The notes under the pieces were generated by a model. The model was not told the origin of the DNA. It worked only from the letters and a program-made list of their open reading frames with translations, and did not search any database. This document shows, one piece after another, positions 56,150-64,000 of a stretch of 64,000 nucleotides of DNA; the stretch's first letter is position 1; every line of letters begins with the position of its first letter. Made by a program: the position numbers and the translations under genes. The stretch spans positions 78,313 to 142,312 of the forward strand of contig NZ_SMBX01000009.1 in NCBI RefSeq assembly GCF_004342005.1, given 5' to 3'. The stretch comes from Paracandidimonas soli. GTDB lineage: Bacteria > Pseudomonadota > Gammaproteobacteria > Burkholderiales > Burkholderiaceae_B.

Positions 56150-56448
56150 AAGCTTTCCTGATCACAACTGCCGAAATACGGCCAAGCTCCATGGTGCCGG
56201 GCGGCCCGGCAAAAGGGAACCAACTGTTTTTCCGTTGCTTATTTCCAAAACAAATAAAGAAGGCGCGCCAAATACCCATACCGTGCATACAGGCATGCCC
56301 GGAGAAATTGCCGCCCTTCCCGCATACTGCCTTTTTGCCGCCACATCCGATGCCGGACACGACGCCCCAATCCGGTTAAACTATGAATTAATTCTCATTT
56401 GCGATTCAAAGCCAAGCTGTATCATCCGGCCCCGGGACAGACACGAAC

Positions 56449-57210
56449 ATGCAACAGGCGCTGCTCTACAAAGCCTTTTCCGCCTCGCCGGCCTTCGCCA
56501 AGGCGGATCCGGCGCTGTTCGTCGAGTTGGCCAAGGGCGCCTCGAAGATGACACTGGACACCAGCCAGCACCTTTTCCACATGGGGGAGACGGCCCGCTA
56601 TTTCTTCTGGGTGGAATCCGGAGCGATCATCCTGTATCGCCCTACCTACAACGGAGAGGGAAAAGTCTTCCGCACGCTGCATGCCGGCGACATGATCGCC
56701 GAGACCATCATGTTCGCCAACCCGTGCCACTACCCGCTTTCCGCGTACGCCGAGCAGCCTGCCACGCTCTATCGCATCGCCCGTGAGCACCTGCTGCAGA
56801 CCGCCAGCCGCTCCAGCGAATTCGCCATGTGCCTGCTGGAAATGCTGTCGACGCGCGTCGCCCAGGCGGTCAACCGCATCGATCTGCTGACGATAGGCAA
56901 TTCCGCGCAGCGCCTGGTGACCTATCTGCTGGATATCTACATGCAGCAGGGCTCCGCATGGCTGACCCTGCCGTCCAGCCAGAACGTGCTGGCCCGCCAG
57001 TTGAACATCACCCCTGAAACCTTTTCGCGCCACCTGAGCAGCTTCAAGCGCGCGGGCTACATCGGAGGCCGCAACCGCACCCTGGTGCTGCTGGACATCG
57101 ACGGCCTGTGCAAGGAAGTGGACCTTCCCCTGCCCGACATCGATTTCCACAGCAAGCGTCCTTCCGCCAACCTGGGCGAAAGCCTGTTCGACTGCTGCAA
57201 TCTGCACTGA
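56449..57210 (+). CDS. Crp/Fnr-family transcription regulator
   Basis: A 253-residue regulator with an N-terminal sensor beta-roll (QHLFHMGETARYFFWVESGA) and a C-terminal helix-turn-helix (VLARQLNITPETFSRHLSSF). It lacks the N-terminal Fnr cysteines. The C-terminal extension ends SLFDCCNLH, with an unusual Cys pair. It converges on the nnrS gene with only 12 bp between. I infer a role in nitrogen-oxide or metal response from the neighbours, but no target is shown. Confidence 0.87.
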   Translation: MQQALLYKAFSASPAFAKADPALFVELAKGASKMTLDTSQHLFHMGETARYFFWVESGAIILYRPTYNGEGKVFRTLHAGDMIAETIMFANPCHYPLSAYAEQPATLYRIAREHLLQTASRSSEFAMCLLEMLSTRVAQAVNRIDLLTIGNSAQRLVTYLLDIYMQQGSAWLTLPSSQNVLARQLNITPETFSRHLSSFKRAGYIGGRNRTLVLLDIDGLCKEVDLPLPDIDFHSKRPSANLGESLFDCCNLH

Positions 57211-57222
57211 GCATCGATGGAG

Positions 57223-58494
57223 TCAGCACCCTTTACGGGGCTCCTCTCCTTCCACGACCGGTTCCTGGCAGCCCTCCAGCCCGTCGGGCCTGGACCTGGC
57301 CAGCACAGGCCAGGCATGCAGCAGATAGATCAGGAACGCTCCCGTCCATAGCCCTCCCGACAGCCACAGCAACTGGGGCATCAGGTGCAGCAAGCCGTGC
57401 GCGCCCGCCAGCAAGCGAACCAGGGCGGCAAGCACCAGCAGGGATGCCGCCACAGGCACCCAGGGACGGTAATCCAGCCACCGGCCGGCGTGAATCCGGC
57501 CCGCGATGTTCATGATGGTGAAGATCGACACCGCCATGGCGCCCGCCATCAGCAAATGCCTGCCCGCCGACGGCAGCACGCCGGCCAGCCCCAGCCAGGA
57601 CAGGCCCATCGCCGCGTAGCCCAGCGCGACCAGCCAGTAGCTGGCGTACAGCATCAGCGCCCAGCGCGTGAACAGCGGCTTGCCGATGTGCCAGTCATTG
57701 AGCAGGTTCAGCATGGCCGCGGACGCAGCCAGCGCCACCCAGCCGGTGACGCTGTCCTGCCCATGCACGAGCTCCACCAGGCTGCACAGGCTGATCATGA
57801 AAATGGCCAGATAGCGCCGGGGAGGACGGGCCAGGTAGCCCACCTCTTCATCCAGTTCCGGCGCTCCCGGACGCGCGGCCTCAACCTGCCGGTTGACCAC
57901 GCTCATCGACACCCGGCTGCCGGCCAGGACGATCAGCACCATCATGATGCCGACCGCCGCGCGCAGCCAGGCCATGGCGTCCAGCCCCAGCCACAGGGAC
58001 AGGAAAAAGGCGGCTTGCAGCAGCATCAGCGCGCCGCTGAACCAGGCGAAGCTGACATGCTTGCGATCGGGATCCCGCCATACGGGCGGAATCAGTTGCC
58101 TGAGCAATGCCGCGAACAGCGCCAGATTGCAGAGCGCCGCCAGCGCGATGCCCACCCCCGCCGGCAGCCATCCAGCCGCCGGATAGGCCAGCCGGGCCGC
58201 CATCCACAGCAGCGCCAGCGCAAACACGTGGCGGCGCGCAACCGCCGGCGATGCAGTGAACTCCGGGACCGCCGTCAACAGGAATCCGGCGACGGCCGCC
58301 ATGCCGAACCCGTAGATCAGTTCGTGCGCATGCCACAGCAGCCAGCCGCCCGGCGGTTCCATTCCTGCCAGACCGCTCGCCGCCCCCAGATAAACCAGCA
58401 GCCAGAGCGGCAGGAAAACGCAGGCGCTGACGGCGACCAGCACGAAGAACGGACGGAAGCCGCATTGAAACAAAGGATGGTCCCACAGCTTCAT
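57223..58494 (-). CDS. nnrS: NnrS family membrane protein
   Basis: Heme- and copper-containing membrane protein of the NnrS family, 423 residues with about 12 helices. NnrS proteins are linked to denitrification and protection against NO stress. Characteristic segments are the start FQCGFRPFFVLVAV, LLWHAHELIYGFGMAAVAGF, and the C-terminal MAGAMAVSIFTIM with AGRIHAGRWLDYR. The ATG at 58494 overlaps the ATPase stop (ATGA), so I prefer it to the ATG at 58503. It is the last gene of a four-gene coupled operon. Confidence 0.94.
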   Translation of the reverse strand: MKLWDHPLFQCGFRPFFVLVAVSACVFLPLWLLVYLGAASGLAGMEPPGGWLLWHAHELIYGFGMAAVAGFLLTAVPEFTASPAVARRHVFALALLWMAARLAYPAAGWLPAGVGIALAALCNLALFAALLRQLIPPVWRDPDRKHVSFAWFSGALMLLQAAFFLSLWLGLDAMAWLRAAVGIMMVLIVLAGSRVSMSVVNRQVEAARPGAPELDEEVGYLARPPRRYLAIFMISLCSLVELVHGQDSVTGWVALAASAAMLNLLNDWHIGKPLFTRWALMLYASYWLVALGYAAMGLSWLGLAGVLPSAGRHLLMAGAMAVSIFTIMNIAGRIHAGRWLDYRPWVPVAASLLVLAALVRLLAGAHGLLHLMPQLLWLSGGLWTGAFLIYLLHAWPVLARSRPDGLEGCQEPVVEGEEPRKGC

Positions 58495-59285
58495 ATACGG
58501 CATCCTTTGTGCGGCGCTTCCTCATTCAGCACGGTCAACGAGGCCAGATTGCCCGGCTGCAGGCCGAATCCCACGCGCACCTCTTCCACCTGCATCAGTT
58601 CCGCCGTGGTCTGGTAGATCCAGCTGTCCGTGCGCACCGCCTGGGGCAAGGCCAGCTTGAACTCGCGCACCAGGCGACCGGGATCCGCCGCCATCATGAC
58701 GATGCGATCCGCCAGCCGCACTGCCTCCATGAGATCGTGCGTAATCATCAGGATGGCGCTGCCGCGCGATTGCGCCTGCTCCCTGAGCAGGCCGTAGAGC
58801 TCCAGCTTCAGGCCAATGTCCAGGGCGGAAAAAGGCTCGTCCAGCAACAGCAGGTCGGGCGCCAGCGCCAGGGCGCGCCCCAGGGCCACGCGGCTCTGCA
58901 TGCCGCCCGAAAGCTCGTGCGGGTATTTCTGCAGATCGTCTTCCTCCAGGCCCAGCCGCAGCGCCAGCGCCGCGGCCTGGCGGCGCCGCGCGGCCGCGGG
59001 CACCGACAATGCCTTGAGGCCCAGCGCGATATTGTCGACCGTCGTCTTCCACGGCATCAGGCGCGGCTGCTGAAACATGCAGCCCAGCCCCTTGAAGCCG
59101 GAGACCACCTTGCCCTCGGAAGGCGTCAGCAGGCCCGCCACGATATGCAGCAGCGTGCTCTTGCCGCAGCCCGACGGGCCGACCAGCGCCAGCGTTTCTC
59201 CCGCGTAGAGGTCCAGGGACACATTGGAAAGCACGTCTTCCAGCCCATAGCGGTGCGTCAGGTGACGGATATGCAATGCATTCAT
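58491..59285 (-). CDS. ABC transporter ATP-binding protein (SsuB/TauB-like)
   Basis: ATPase of 264 residues of the nitrate/sulfonate/taurine-type ABC family. Walker A GPSGCGKST, signature LSGGMQSR and Walker B LLLLDEPFSALD are intact. The start (MNALHIRHLTH) overlaps the permease stop as ATGA and its own stop overlaps nnrS in the same way. The substrate is unknown. The fixed link to NnrS suggests a metal, oxyanion or cofactor for NO-related enzymes. Confidence 0.9.
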   Translation of the reverse strand: MNALHIRHLTHRYGLEDVLSNVSLDLYAGETLALVGPSGCGKSTLLHIVAGLLTPSEGKVVSGFKGLGCMFQQPRLMPWKTTVDNIALGLKALSVPAAARRRQAAALALRLGLEEDDLQKYPHELSGGMQSRVALGRALALAPDLLLLDEPFSALDIGLKLELYGLLREQAQSRGSAILMITHDLMEAVRLADRIVMMAADPGRLVREFKLALPQAVRTDSWIYQTTAELMQVEEVRVGFGLQPGNLASLTVLNEEAPHKGCRI

Positions 59286-60091
59286 GCCGGCGGCCTCCAG
59301 CGCTCCACCTTGCGCTTCAGCGGCTCCAGGAACAAGTATTCGACAGCCAGCAGCAGCCCCAGCACGGATACGATCCAGGCCATCGAGGTCGAAGTGTCCA
59401 GCTGCGCGCGCGATACCGCCAGCGCGGCGCCCACTCCATCGGCGGTCGTCAGCAGCTCGGCCATCACGACCACTTTCCATGAGGTTCCCAGCGCAGTGAT
59501 CCAGGCCGGGAAAAGATAGGACGCCACATGCGGCAGATACACGTCCGTCAGGGTCATGCGCCAGGACAGCCGATACACGCGGGCCACGTCCCTGAGCTGG
59601 TTTTCCAGCGTGCGCGCGCCCTGCATTCCGGCCGCGAACACGACCGGGAAACAGGCGATGAATACCGTGAACACAGGCGTAGCGTCGCCCATGCCGAACC
59701 ACAGCATGGCAAGGACCAGCCATGCGATGGGCGGCATGCCCAGCAGCAGCGTCACCAAAGGACGGGATACGATGGCGGCCGTCAGGGAGCGCCCCGCCAG
59801 GATGCCGAACACGCTGCCTGCCAGCAGCGCCCCGCCCAGGCCGGACAGCGCGCGCCGCGCCGAAATCTGCAGCTGCGGCTGCGCCAGTCCGGAAGACAGC
59901 ATATCGCCGAGCTGGGCGAAAGTCGCCATGGGCCCGGGCAGGATGAGGTCGCCGTAAACCTGTCCGCCCCATTCCCACAGCGCGCAGAACAGCAGCAAGC
60001 TGGCAATGGCGCCGAAGCCGCTCCATAGGTAGGACAGCGTCGCAGCCAGCATGGCACGGATATGACGCATGGTTGCCTGAAGAAAAATCAT
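59282..60091 (-). CDS. ABC transporter permease (SsuC/TauC-like)
   Basis: Inner-membrane permease of 269 residues with six helices. The EAA-type loop (VARVYRLSWRMTLTDVYLPH and LGTSWKVVVMAELL) is that of the SsuC/TauC/NrtB family. The start is ATG 60091 or, with a better N-terminus, ATG 60070 (MRHIRAML). It follows the binding protein by 67 bp. Confidence 0.9.
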   Translation of the reverse strand: MIFLQATMRHIRAMLAATLSYLWSGFGAIASLLLFCALWEWGGQVYGDLILPGPMATFAQLGDMLSSGLAQPQLQISARRALSGLGGALLAGSVFGILAGRSLTAAIVSRPLVTLLLGMPPIAWLVLAMLWFGMGDATPVFTVFIACFPVVFAAGMQGARTLENQLRDVARVYRLSWRMTLTDVYLPHVASYLFPAWITALGTSWKVVVMAELLTTADGVGAALAVSRAQLDTSTSMAWIVSVLGLLLAVEYLFLEPLKRKVERWRPPA

Positions 60092-60158
60092 GAGTGAAAA
60101 CGAAAGACGACAGGATACTACGCGAGCCGCGCCAACCCGCCAAAGGCCTCAGGAAAAA

Positions 60159-61175
60159 CTAGGCATAGAAACCATCGTCCGGGAGCTTGCCCCCCACCAG
60201 GCCTGGCTGGCGGTCCAGCAGCGCCTGATAGAAATACTCGAGCTCAGGCCTGGCCTCGCTTGCCGTCGCATAATGCGGTATCGACACACGCATGGCATCG
60301 GCAACGGCCTCGGGGATGAACATCTCGATATGGGATGCCGCCAGCTTGCCGCAGTCGTCGGGGTTTTCATAGCACCAGCGCTGCGAAGCCGCATACGCCT
60401 GCTGCACCTTGTCGAGCAGTTCCGCATCCTGGCGCGCCTGCCCCAGCGCCACAATGCCCGCCTGGGGAATGCGGGGCTCGCGCTGCAATACGCGCCCCCA
60501 TTCGTCCTGCAGGCTGACGCTGCGATACAGGTCGGGAGCGATGATGGATACAGGAAACGATTGCGTCTTGCGCAGCGCCATCGACACGGCCGGCTCGGCC
60601 AACAGGGCGTGGTCCACCCGCCGCGTGATCAGCAACTGCATGGCATCCATGGGGCTTGCCACATAGCGCAGGCGGAAATCCTTGGCGGGATCCAGCCCCT
60701 GCCCTTGCGACAGCAGGCTGAACAGGATATCCGGCATGTCTGCCCGGAAAGGCATGGCGATTTCCTGGCCCTTGAAATCGGCCAGCGTCTTGAAATCGGG
60801 ATTGCGCGACACCAGCCACAGCATGCCCCAGACCGAGATGTTCAGCAGCTTGACGGGAACGCCGCGGTTGTAAAGATTGGCCGCGACATTGGACGGCGCG
60901 GCGATGAAATCCGCCGTCCCCTCGATGGCCAGCGCCCTGAGCTGGTCCGGATTGGACCAGACCCGGAACTCCACCTTGTCCGCGACATCGGCCAGGGCGC
61001 CGCTGTCGATCATGTGCAGAAAGGGAAACGATACGCTGGCCTGCGGGCCGGCCAGCACCAGCGTTTTCCTGCTGGCTGCCGCAACGGCGCGCGCCGGCAT
61101 CAGCGGCATCGCCAGCAGCGCGGATGCCGCGCCGATCAGTTGGCGGCGGCGACGGAAATGCGTTGGGGCATTCAT
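60159..61175 (-). CDS. ABC transporter substrate-binding protein, probable Tat export
   Basis: Periplasmic binding protein of the NMT1/SsuA-type fold, 338 residues. The N-terminus carries RRRRQLIGAASALLAMPLM, a twin-arginine-like signal, suggesting folded export with a bound cofactor. Motifs such as LVLAGPQASVSFPFLHMID and EGTADFIAAPSNVAANLYN fit the family. The ATG at 61175 is preferred (AAGGAA upstream) over one at 61190. First gene of the SBP-permease-ATPase-nnrS operon. The ligand cannot be read from the sequence. Confidence 0.88.
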   Translation of the reverse strand: MNAPTHFRRRRQLIGAASALLAMPLMPARAVAAASRKTLVLAGPQASVSFPFLHMIDSGALADVADKVEFRVWSNPDQLRALAIEGTADFIAAPSNVAANLYNRGVPVKLLNISVWGMLWLVSRNPDFKTLADFKGQEIAMPFRADMPDILFSLLSQGQGLDPAKDFRLRYVASPMDAMQLLITRRVDHALLAEPAVSMALRKTQSFPVSIIAPDLYRSVSLQDEWGRVLQREPRIPQAGIVALGQARQDAELLDKVQQAYAASQRWCYENPDDCGKLAASHIEMFIPEAVADAMRVSIPHYATASEARPELEYFYQALLDRQPGLVGGKLPDDGFYA

Positions 61176-61232
61176 GAAGATTCCTTGCATATGGGATTCG
61201 TCCCGACCGGTAACGGCGGCCGGTTATTGCGA

Positions 61233-61246
61233 TTGATTGCCATTAT
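61233..61246. promoter_or_regulatory. Imperfect Fnr/Dnr-like box between the divergent operons
   Basis: TTGAT-TGCC-ATTAT matches TTGAT-N4-ATCAA at eight of ten positions. It lies between the ABC transporter-nnrS operon and the DUF2478-DUF411 genes, a location where a nitrogen-oxide regulator could act on both. It is weak and could be chance. Confidence 0.3.
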
Positions 61247-61390
61247 TGGCCAGAATTCCCTGCCCGGCCAATGACAATTCTCAAGAATGCCCGGTATTCC
61301 GGCTGGCATTCCAGGGCGCGAGCCTCCATAATTCAAGCAAGATATTGCCGATAATACATCGGCGCCGCTTTCAGTCTTCAGTGTCATCCC

Positions 61391-61957
61391 ATGAATACAA
61401 GCACGACCATTGCCGCACTGGTGCAGACGGACACCGTCCGTGCGGACGCCATGCTCTACGAGGCCCTGCACCAGCGCAAGAATGCGGGCTGGACAATCCG
61501 GGGCCTGGTTTCCGTCCCGCTGGCTGCCGAACCCGGCCAGGTATCCAAGAACACCATCGTCGAGAACCTGCACACCGGCGAGCGCCACGCCATCATGCAA
61601 AGCCGGGGCAAGGACACGCGCGGATGCCGCCTCAACCCCATCGCCCTGACCAGCGCCGGCGACGAACTGCGCCACGCGCTCGGCACCCGGCCCGACCTGG
61701 CCGTCATCAACCGCTTCGGCACCAGCGAAGCCGAGGGCGGCGGATTCTGCGCCGAAATCATCGACCTGGTGTCCGCCGGCATCCCCTTGCTGCTCGTCGT
61801 GACCGACCGCTACCTCGGCGCATGGCGCCACTTCATCGGCGGCAGCGATTACGAACTGCCCTGCAGCCGCCCCGCCCTGGATGCCTGGCTGGACAGCCTG
61901 CCAAGGCAGGCCGCGGACGAAACCCAATCACTCGATACAGGAATCACAGCCTCATGA
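61391..61957 (+). CDS. DUF2478 family protein
   Basis: A 188-residue protein of the DUF2478 family, found near molybdenum and denitrification genes. The start TIAALVQTDTVRADAML, the block GRHAIMQSRGKDTRGCRLNP-like region (RHAIMQSRGKDTRGC), RPDLAVINRFGTSEAEGGGF and IPLLLVVTDRYLGAW are visible. Cytoplasmic, with no clear P-loop. It overlaps the DUF411 gene by four bases (ATGA). Function unknown. Confidence 0.8.
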   Translation: MNTSTTIAALVQTDTVRADAMLYEALHQRKNAGWTIRGLVSVPLAAEPGQVSKNTIVENLHTGERHAIMQSRGKDTRGCRLNPIALTSAGDELRHALGTRPDLAVINRFGTSEAEGGGFCAEIIDLVSAGIPLLLVVTDRYLGAWRHFIGGSDYELPCSRPALDAWLDSLPRQAADETQSLDTGITAS

Positions 61958-62376
61958 AGCCAAGCCACCTCTTTCTCGCCGCCCTCATTTCAGCGCTGCA
62001 CATCCCTGCCCTGGCCTCCGGCCCCGCACTGACGGTACATCATGACCCCTATTGCGGCTGCTGCACCGCCTGGATCGACTACCTGCGCGAAGAAGGATTC
62101 GCCGTCAACAGCATCATCACCCCTGACATGGGCAGCCTGAAGCAGAAGCTGGGCGTGCCCGGCAAGCTGGCTTCCTGCCATACCGCCGTCGTGGATGGTA
62201 CCGGTCAGCTGATCGAGGGTCATGCTCCCGTTTCCGCCATCAACAAGCTGCTGCAACGGCCGCACGTCAAGGGCATCGCCGTGCCCGGCATGCCCATCAA
62301 TTCGCCGGGCATGGGGAGAATGGATGGGACGCTGGTGACGGTAGATTTCTCGGGAAGGCCGTTTTCGCGGGATTGA
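61954..62376 (+). CDS. DUF411 periplasmic metal-binding protein
   Basis: Small exported protein, 140 residues, with a signal peptide (LFLAALISALHIPALASG). The motif HHDPYCGCCTAWIDYLREEG contains Cys34, Cys36 and Cys37, and KLASCHTAVVDG has a further Cys. This is the DUF411 signature linked to copper handling. It is translationally coupled to the DUF2478 gene and divergent from the ABC transporter-nnrS operon. I infer periplasmic copper or metal binding. Confidence 0.87.
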   Translation: MKPSHLFLAALISALHIPALASGPALTVHHDPYCGCCTAWIDYLREEGFAVNSIITPDMGSLKQKLGVPGKLASCHTAVVDGTGQLIEGHAPVSAINKLLQRPHVKGIAVPGMPINSPGMGRMDGTLVTVDFSGRPFSRD

Positions 62377-62473
62377 TGGTGGATTAAAGTCTTTGTAGCG
62401 TTTCACGCATCAGGTTCTGATTGGCTGATGCGGCGGCTCGCGGCGATCTTGGATTCTGGATTGGGGAGTTCCA

Positions 62474-62776
62474 GTGCGTATTTGCTTTCACGAAGATCCA
62501 GTGAATATCGAAGCGCTGTGCGCAGACCTGGAACAGCATGGCGCCGTTTACTGGCATACGACGCGCCCCAATTTCAAGCGGGTGCAGGATCTCGTGGACG
62601 AGCAAGGACCAGCGTTCTTGCCATTATGCGCCAGGCCTGGAGGCGACTTCCTGAATTTCATGATCCGGTCTGATCTTGTTGACGGCGGATTGGAGTCTAT
62701 AGAAAAGCGTGTAGCCCAGGCCATTGGGCGATGGCAAGGTGCTGGAGAGCCTGTACCGCACAATGAGCCTATATGA
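62474..62776 (+). CDS. Hypothetical protein
   Basis: An unrecognised 100-residue protein starting with GTG at 62474, preceded by GGGAG. No signal peptide or transmembrane segment is seen. The sequence is moderately charged (ICFHEDPVNIEALCADLEQH) and has no motif I know. Base composition is more AT-rich than the core genes to the left, so it may be the first gene of the acquired segment. Confidence 0.55.
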   Translation: MRICFHEDPVNIEALCADLEQHGAVYWHTTRPNFKRVQDLVDEQGPAFLPLCARPGGDFLNFMIRSDLVDGGLESIEKRVAQAIGRWQGAGEPVPHNEPI

Positions 62777-63014
62777 GCCTCGGACTGTATGATGCTTCCT
62801 CGGTTCAAAGTCTGATTTCGACCCAATGCGGTCCTTCATGTAGCGCGAGTTCCAGATGCGAGAGCCTAAAAAAGCTGTGATCTAGCCGTGCACCCACTAG
62901 TACCAAGGGCGACTCAGCTGGATTGGTTGTTATGAGAAAATATTCTACGAAAATCTTTTCAGCTTGGCGCAGGCCGGAATTGGTTAATCTAGAGTTTATT
63001 TTGTGAGAATTTTA

Positions 63015-63944
63015 ATGATCGACACACAGCAAAGTAGGCAGGATCTGACGGTCAAGGGCGAGTCAGTTGAGAGGGTGTTCGGGAACTACTTAGCTCGACA
63101 ATACATGGTCAATCGCCGTTATCAACGCAAATTAGTCTGGACACTTGACGAGAAACGCCGGTTCATCGATTCACTGCGGTCTGGCTACCCAGTTCCGATC
63201 GTACTGCTTGCCGAACGCAAGGGAATGAGTGATCAGGGCCTTTTCGAGATTATCGATGGCATGCAGCGATTGAATGCCATTTTTGGATATATTGAAAACG
63301 AGTACGCCGTTGACGGAGTATTTTTCGATCTGAACACGATGGCGGAAACAAAGGCACTGCTGGATGCGGGTAAGATAAAGCAGCGCGAGCCGGTTCTATC
63401 TCGCGAGGCCTGCGTGGCGATTGCTTCATATACTATTCCGCTGTCAATTTACGAGTTTGCAGGCGACGGTGAAGTCGATGAGGTATTCCGACGGATTAAC
63501 TCGGGTGGTCGGAAGCTCTCGCGTCAGGAACTTCGCATCGCTGGTAGCACCGGCCACTTCGCGCAGGCCGTGCGGTACATCGCCTCCAAGGTTCGGGGCG
63601 ACGTTTCGTCGTCCGACGAACTGCCACTGAATGAGATGAAGAAGATCTCGATAACGAACAAGGATCTCGATTACGGCATTGACGTAGACGAGATGTTTTG
63701 GATCAAGCAGGGTGTCCTGACAAAAGAGCAGGTGAGGGAATCTCGCGACGAGGAGATTGTGGCAGACGTCCTCGCCTTTATGATCCTCGACACCAAACCC
63801 GCATCCCGCAGCGAAGTGCTCGACGACTTCTTCGGCTACAGCGAAGGTGAAGGCTCGCAAGTCCGGTACGAACAGATCGAAATTGCCACGCAAAAGCACT
63901 CAGTCGTGAATCGCCCCGGGTTTTGCGGAGGCTCCAACCTTTGA
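63015..63944 (+). pseudogene. DUF262-domain protein, truncated by an IS3-family insertion
   Basis: DUF262 (GmrSD/ParB-like nuclease fold) protein; the family is common in phage-defence systems. The first 297 codons are native: RRYQRKLVWTLDEKRRFIDS (34-53) with YPVPIVLL, and IIDGMQRLNAI (79-89), matching the family QR..VW and DGxQRL motifs with Met in place of Gln. At 63907 the frame runs into the IS left end, adding about a dozen foreign residues (NRPGFCGGSNL) before a stop. The native C-terminus is missing. I chose the ATG at 63015; a GTG at 63003 is possible. Confidence 0.8.
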
Positions 63945-64000
63945 GAGAATGGAGCCACTATGAGCAAGCAGAACAAGTTTTCCCCCGAAGTCCGTGAACG
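63907..64000 (+). mobile_element. Left end of an IS3-family insertion sequence (IS51-like), cut by window edge
   Basis: The DNA switches at 63907 from DUF262 coding sequence to a terminal inverted-repeat-like end beginning TGAATCGCCCCGGGTTTTGC, followed by GGAGGCTCC, a ribosome-binding site and a transposase start. The end TGaa-CGCCCCGGGTTT resembles ends I recall for IS51-type IS3 elements in beta- and gammaproteobacteria. The rest and the right end are outside the window, so length and target duplication cannot be checked. Confidence 0.85.
63960..64000 (+). CDS. IS3-family transposase OrfA, first 13 codons
   Basis: Starts with ATG at 63960, preceded by GGAG. The visible MSKQNKFSPEVRE is the beginning of an IS3-type OrfA (helix-turn-helix DNA-binding subunit). 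The remainder is beyond base 64000. Confidence 0.85.
   Translation, partial: MSKQNKFSPEVRE

Noticed and set aside
56355..56400. A second Fur-like palindrome (ATGAATTAATTCTCAT) upstream of the Crp/Fnr gene
   Set aside because: The two halves match poorly and AT-rich DNA gives such matches by chance.

Overview
The window looks like a chromosomal segment of a GC-rich betaproteobacterium of the family Alcaligenaceae (Bordetella, Achromobacter, Pusillimonas or Castellaniella type). This rests on recalled gene order and protein style: a ndk-rlmN-rodZ-ispG-hisS-yfgM-bamB-der-hisC-hfq-hflX-hflK run, a valS and an rpsP-rimM-trmD block, tonB-exbB-exbD and rnr-rlmB. No database search was possible. Genes for anaerobic or nitrogen-oxide metabolism (a Dnr-type regulator, hemN, nnrS) suggest a facultative denitrifier.

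Layout. 1-11153 (minus): a long housekeeping operon in which neighbouring genes overlap by a few bases, often as ATGA. 11447-14308 (plus): valS. 14309-14837: a gene-poor gap where rplS would normally follow trmD. 14838-19617 (minus): trmD, rimM, rpsP, a TusA-like protein and alaS. 19762-24296: two back-to-back TPP riboswitches, one driving an SSS-family transporter leftward and the other a short-chain dehydrogenase plus a flavin-dependent monooxygenase rightward. I regard this as the most novel system in the window. 24368-25362: two tandem paralogous lipoproteins. 25447-27949: a Dnr-like regulator, a DUF454 protein and hemN with a clear Anr/Dnr box. 28409-34418: a six-gene Mrp (Pha-type) cation/proton antiporter operon. 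35026-36772: a two-component system. 36851-39254: tonB-exbB-exbD with a Fur-type box. 39434-45298: tRNA-Val, HU, a Cys/Met PLP enzyme, rlmB, rnr and two tandem tRNA-Leu genes.

45394-64000: a MASE2 diguanylate cyclase, a TauE-type permease, the SOS mutasome imuA-imuB-dnaE2 with a LexA box, a cytochrome b561-YceI-YceI operon, an orphan cysA, a Crp/Fnr regulator, and a translationally coupled ABC transporter-nnrS operon divergent from DUF2478 and DUF411 genes. The last 1.6 kb is visibly more AT-rich. It carries a DUF262 gene cut off by the left end of an IS3-family element that runs out of the window, so this is probably the edge of an acquired island.

Regulatory logic visible in the DNA: thiamine starvation (two TPP riboswitches), oxygen or NO (TTGAC-N4-ATCAA upstream of hemN), iron (Fur-like palindrome upstream of tonB) and DNA damage (LexA box upstream of imuA).
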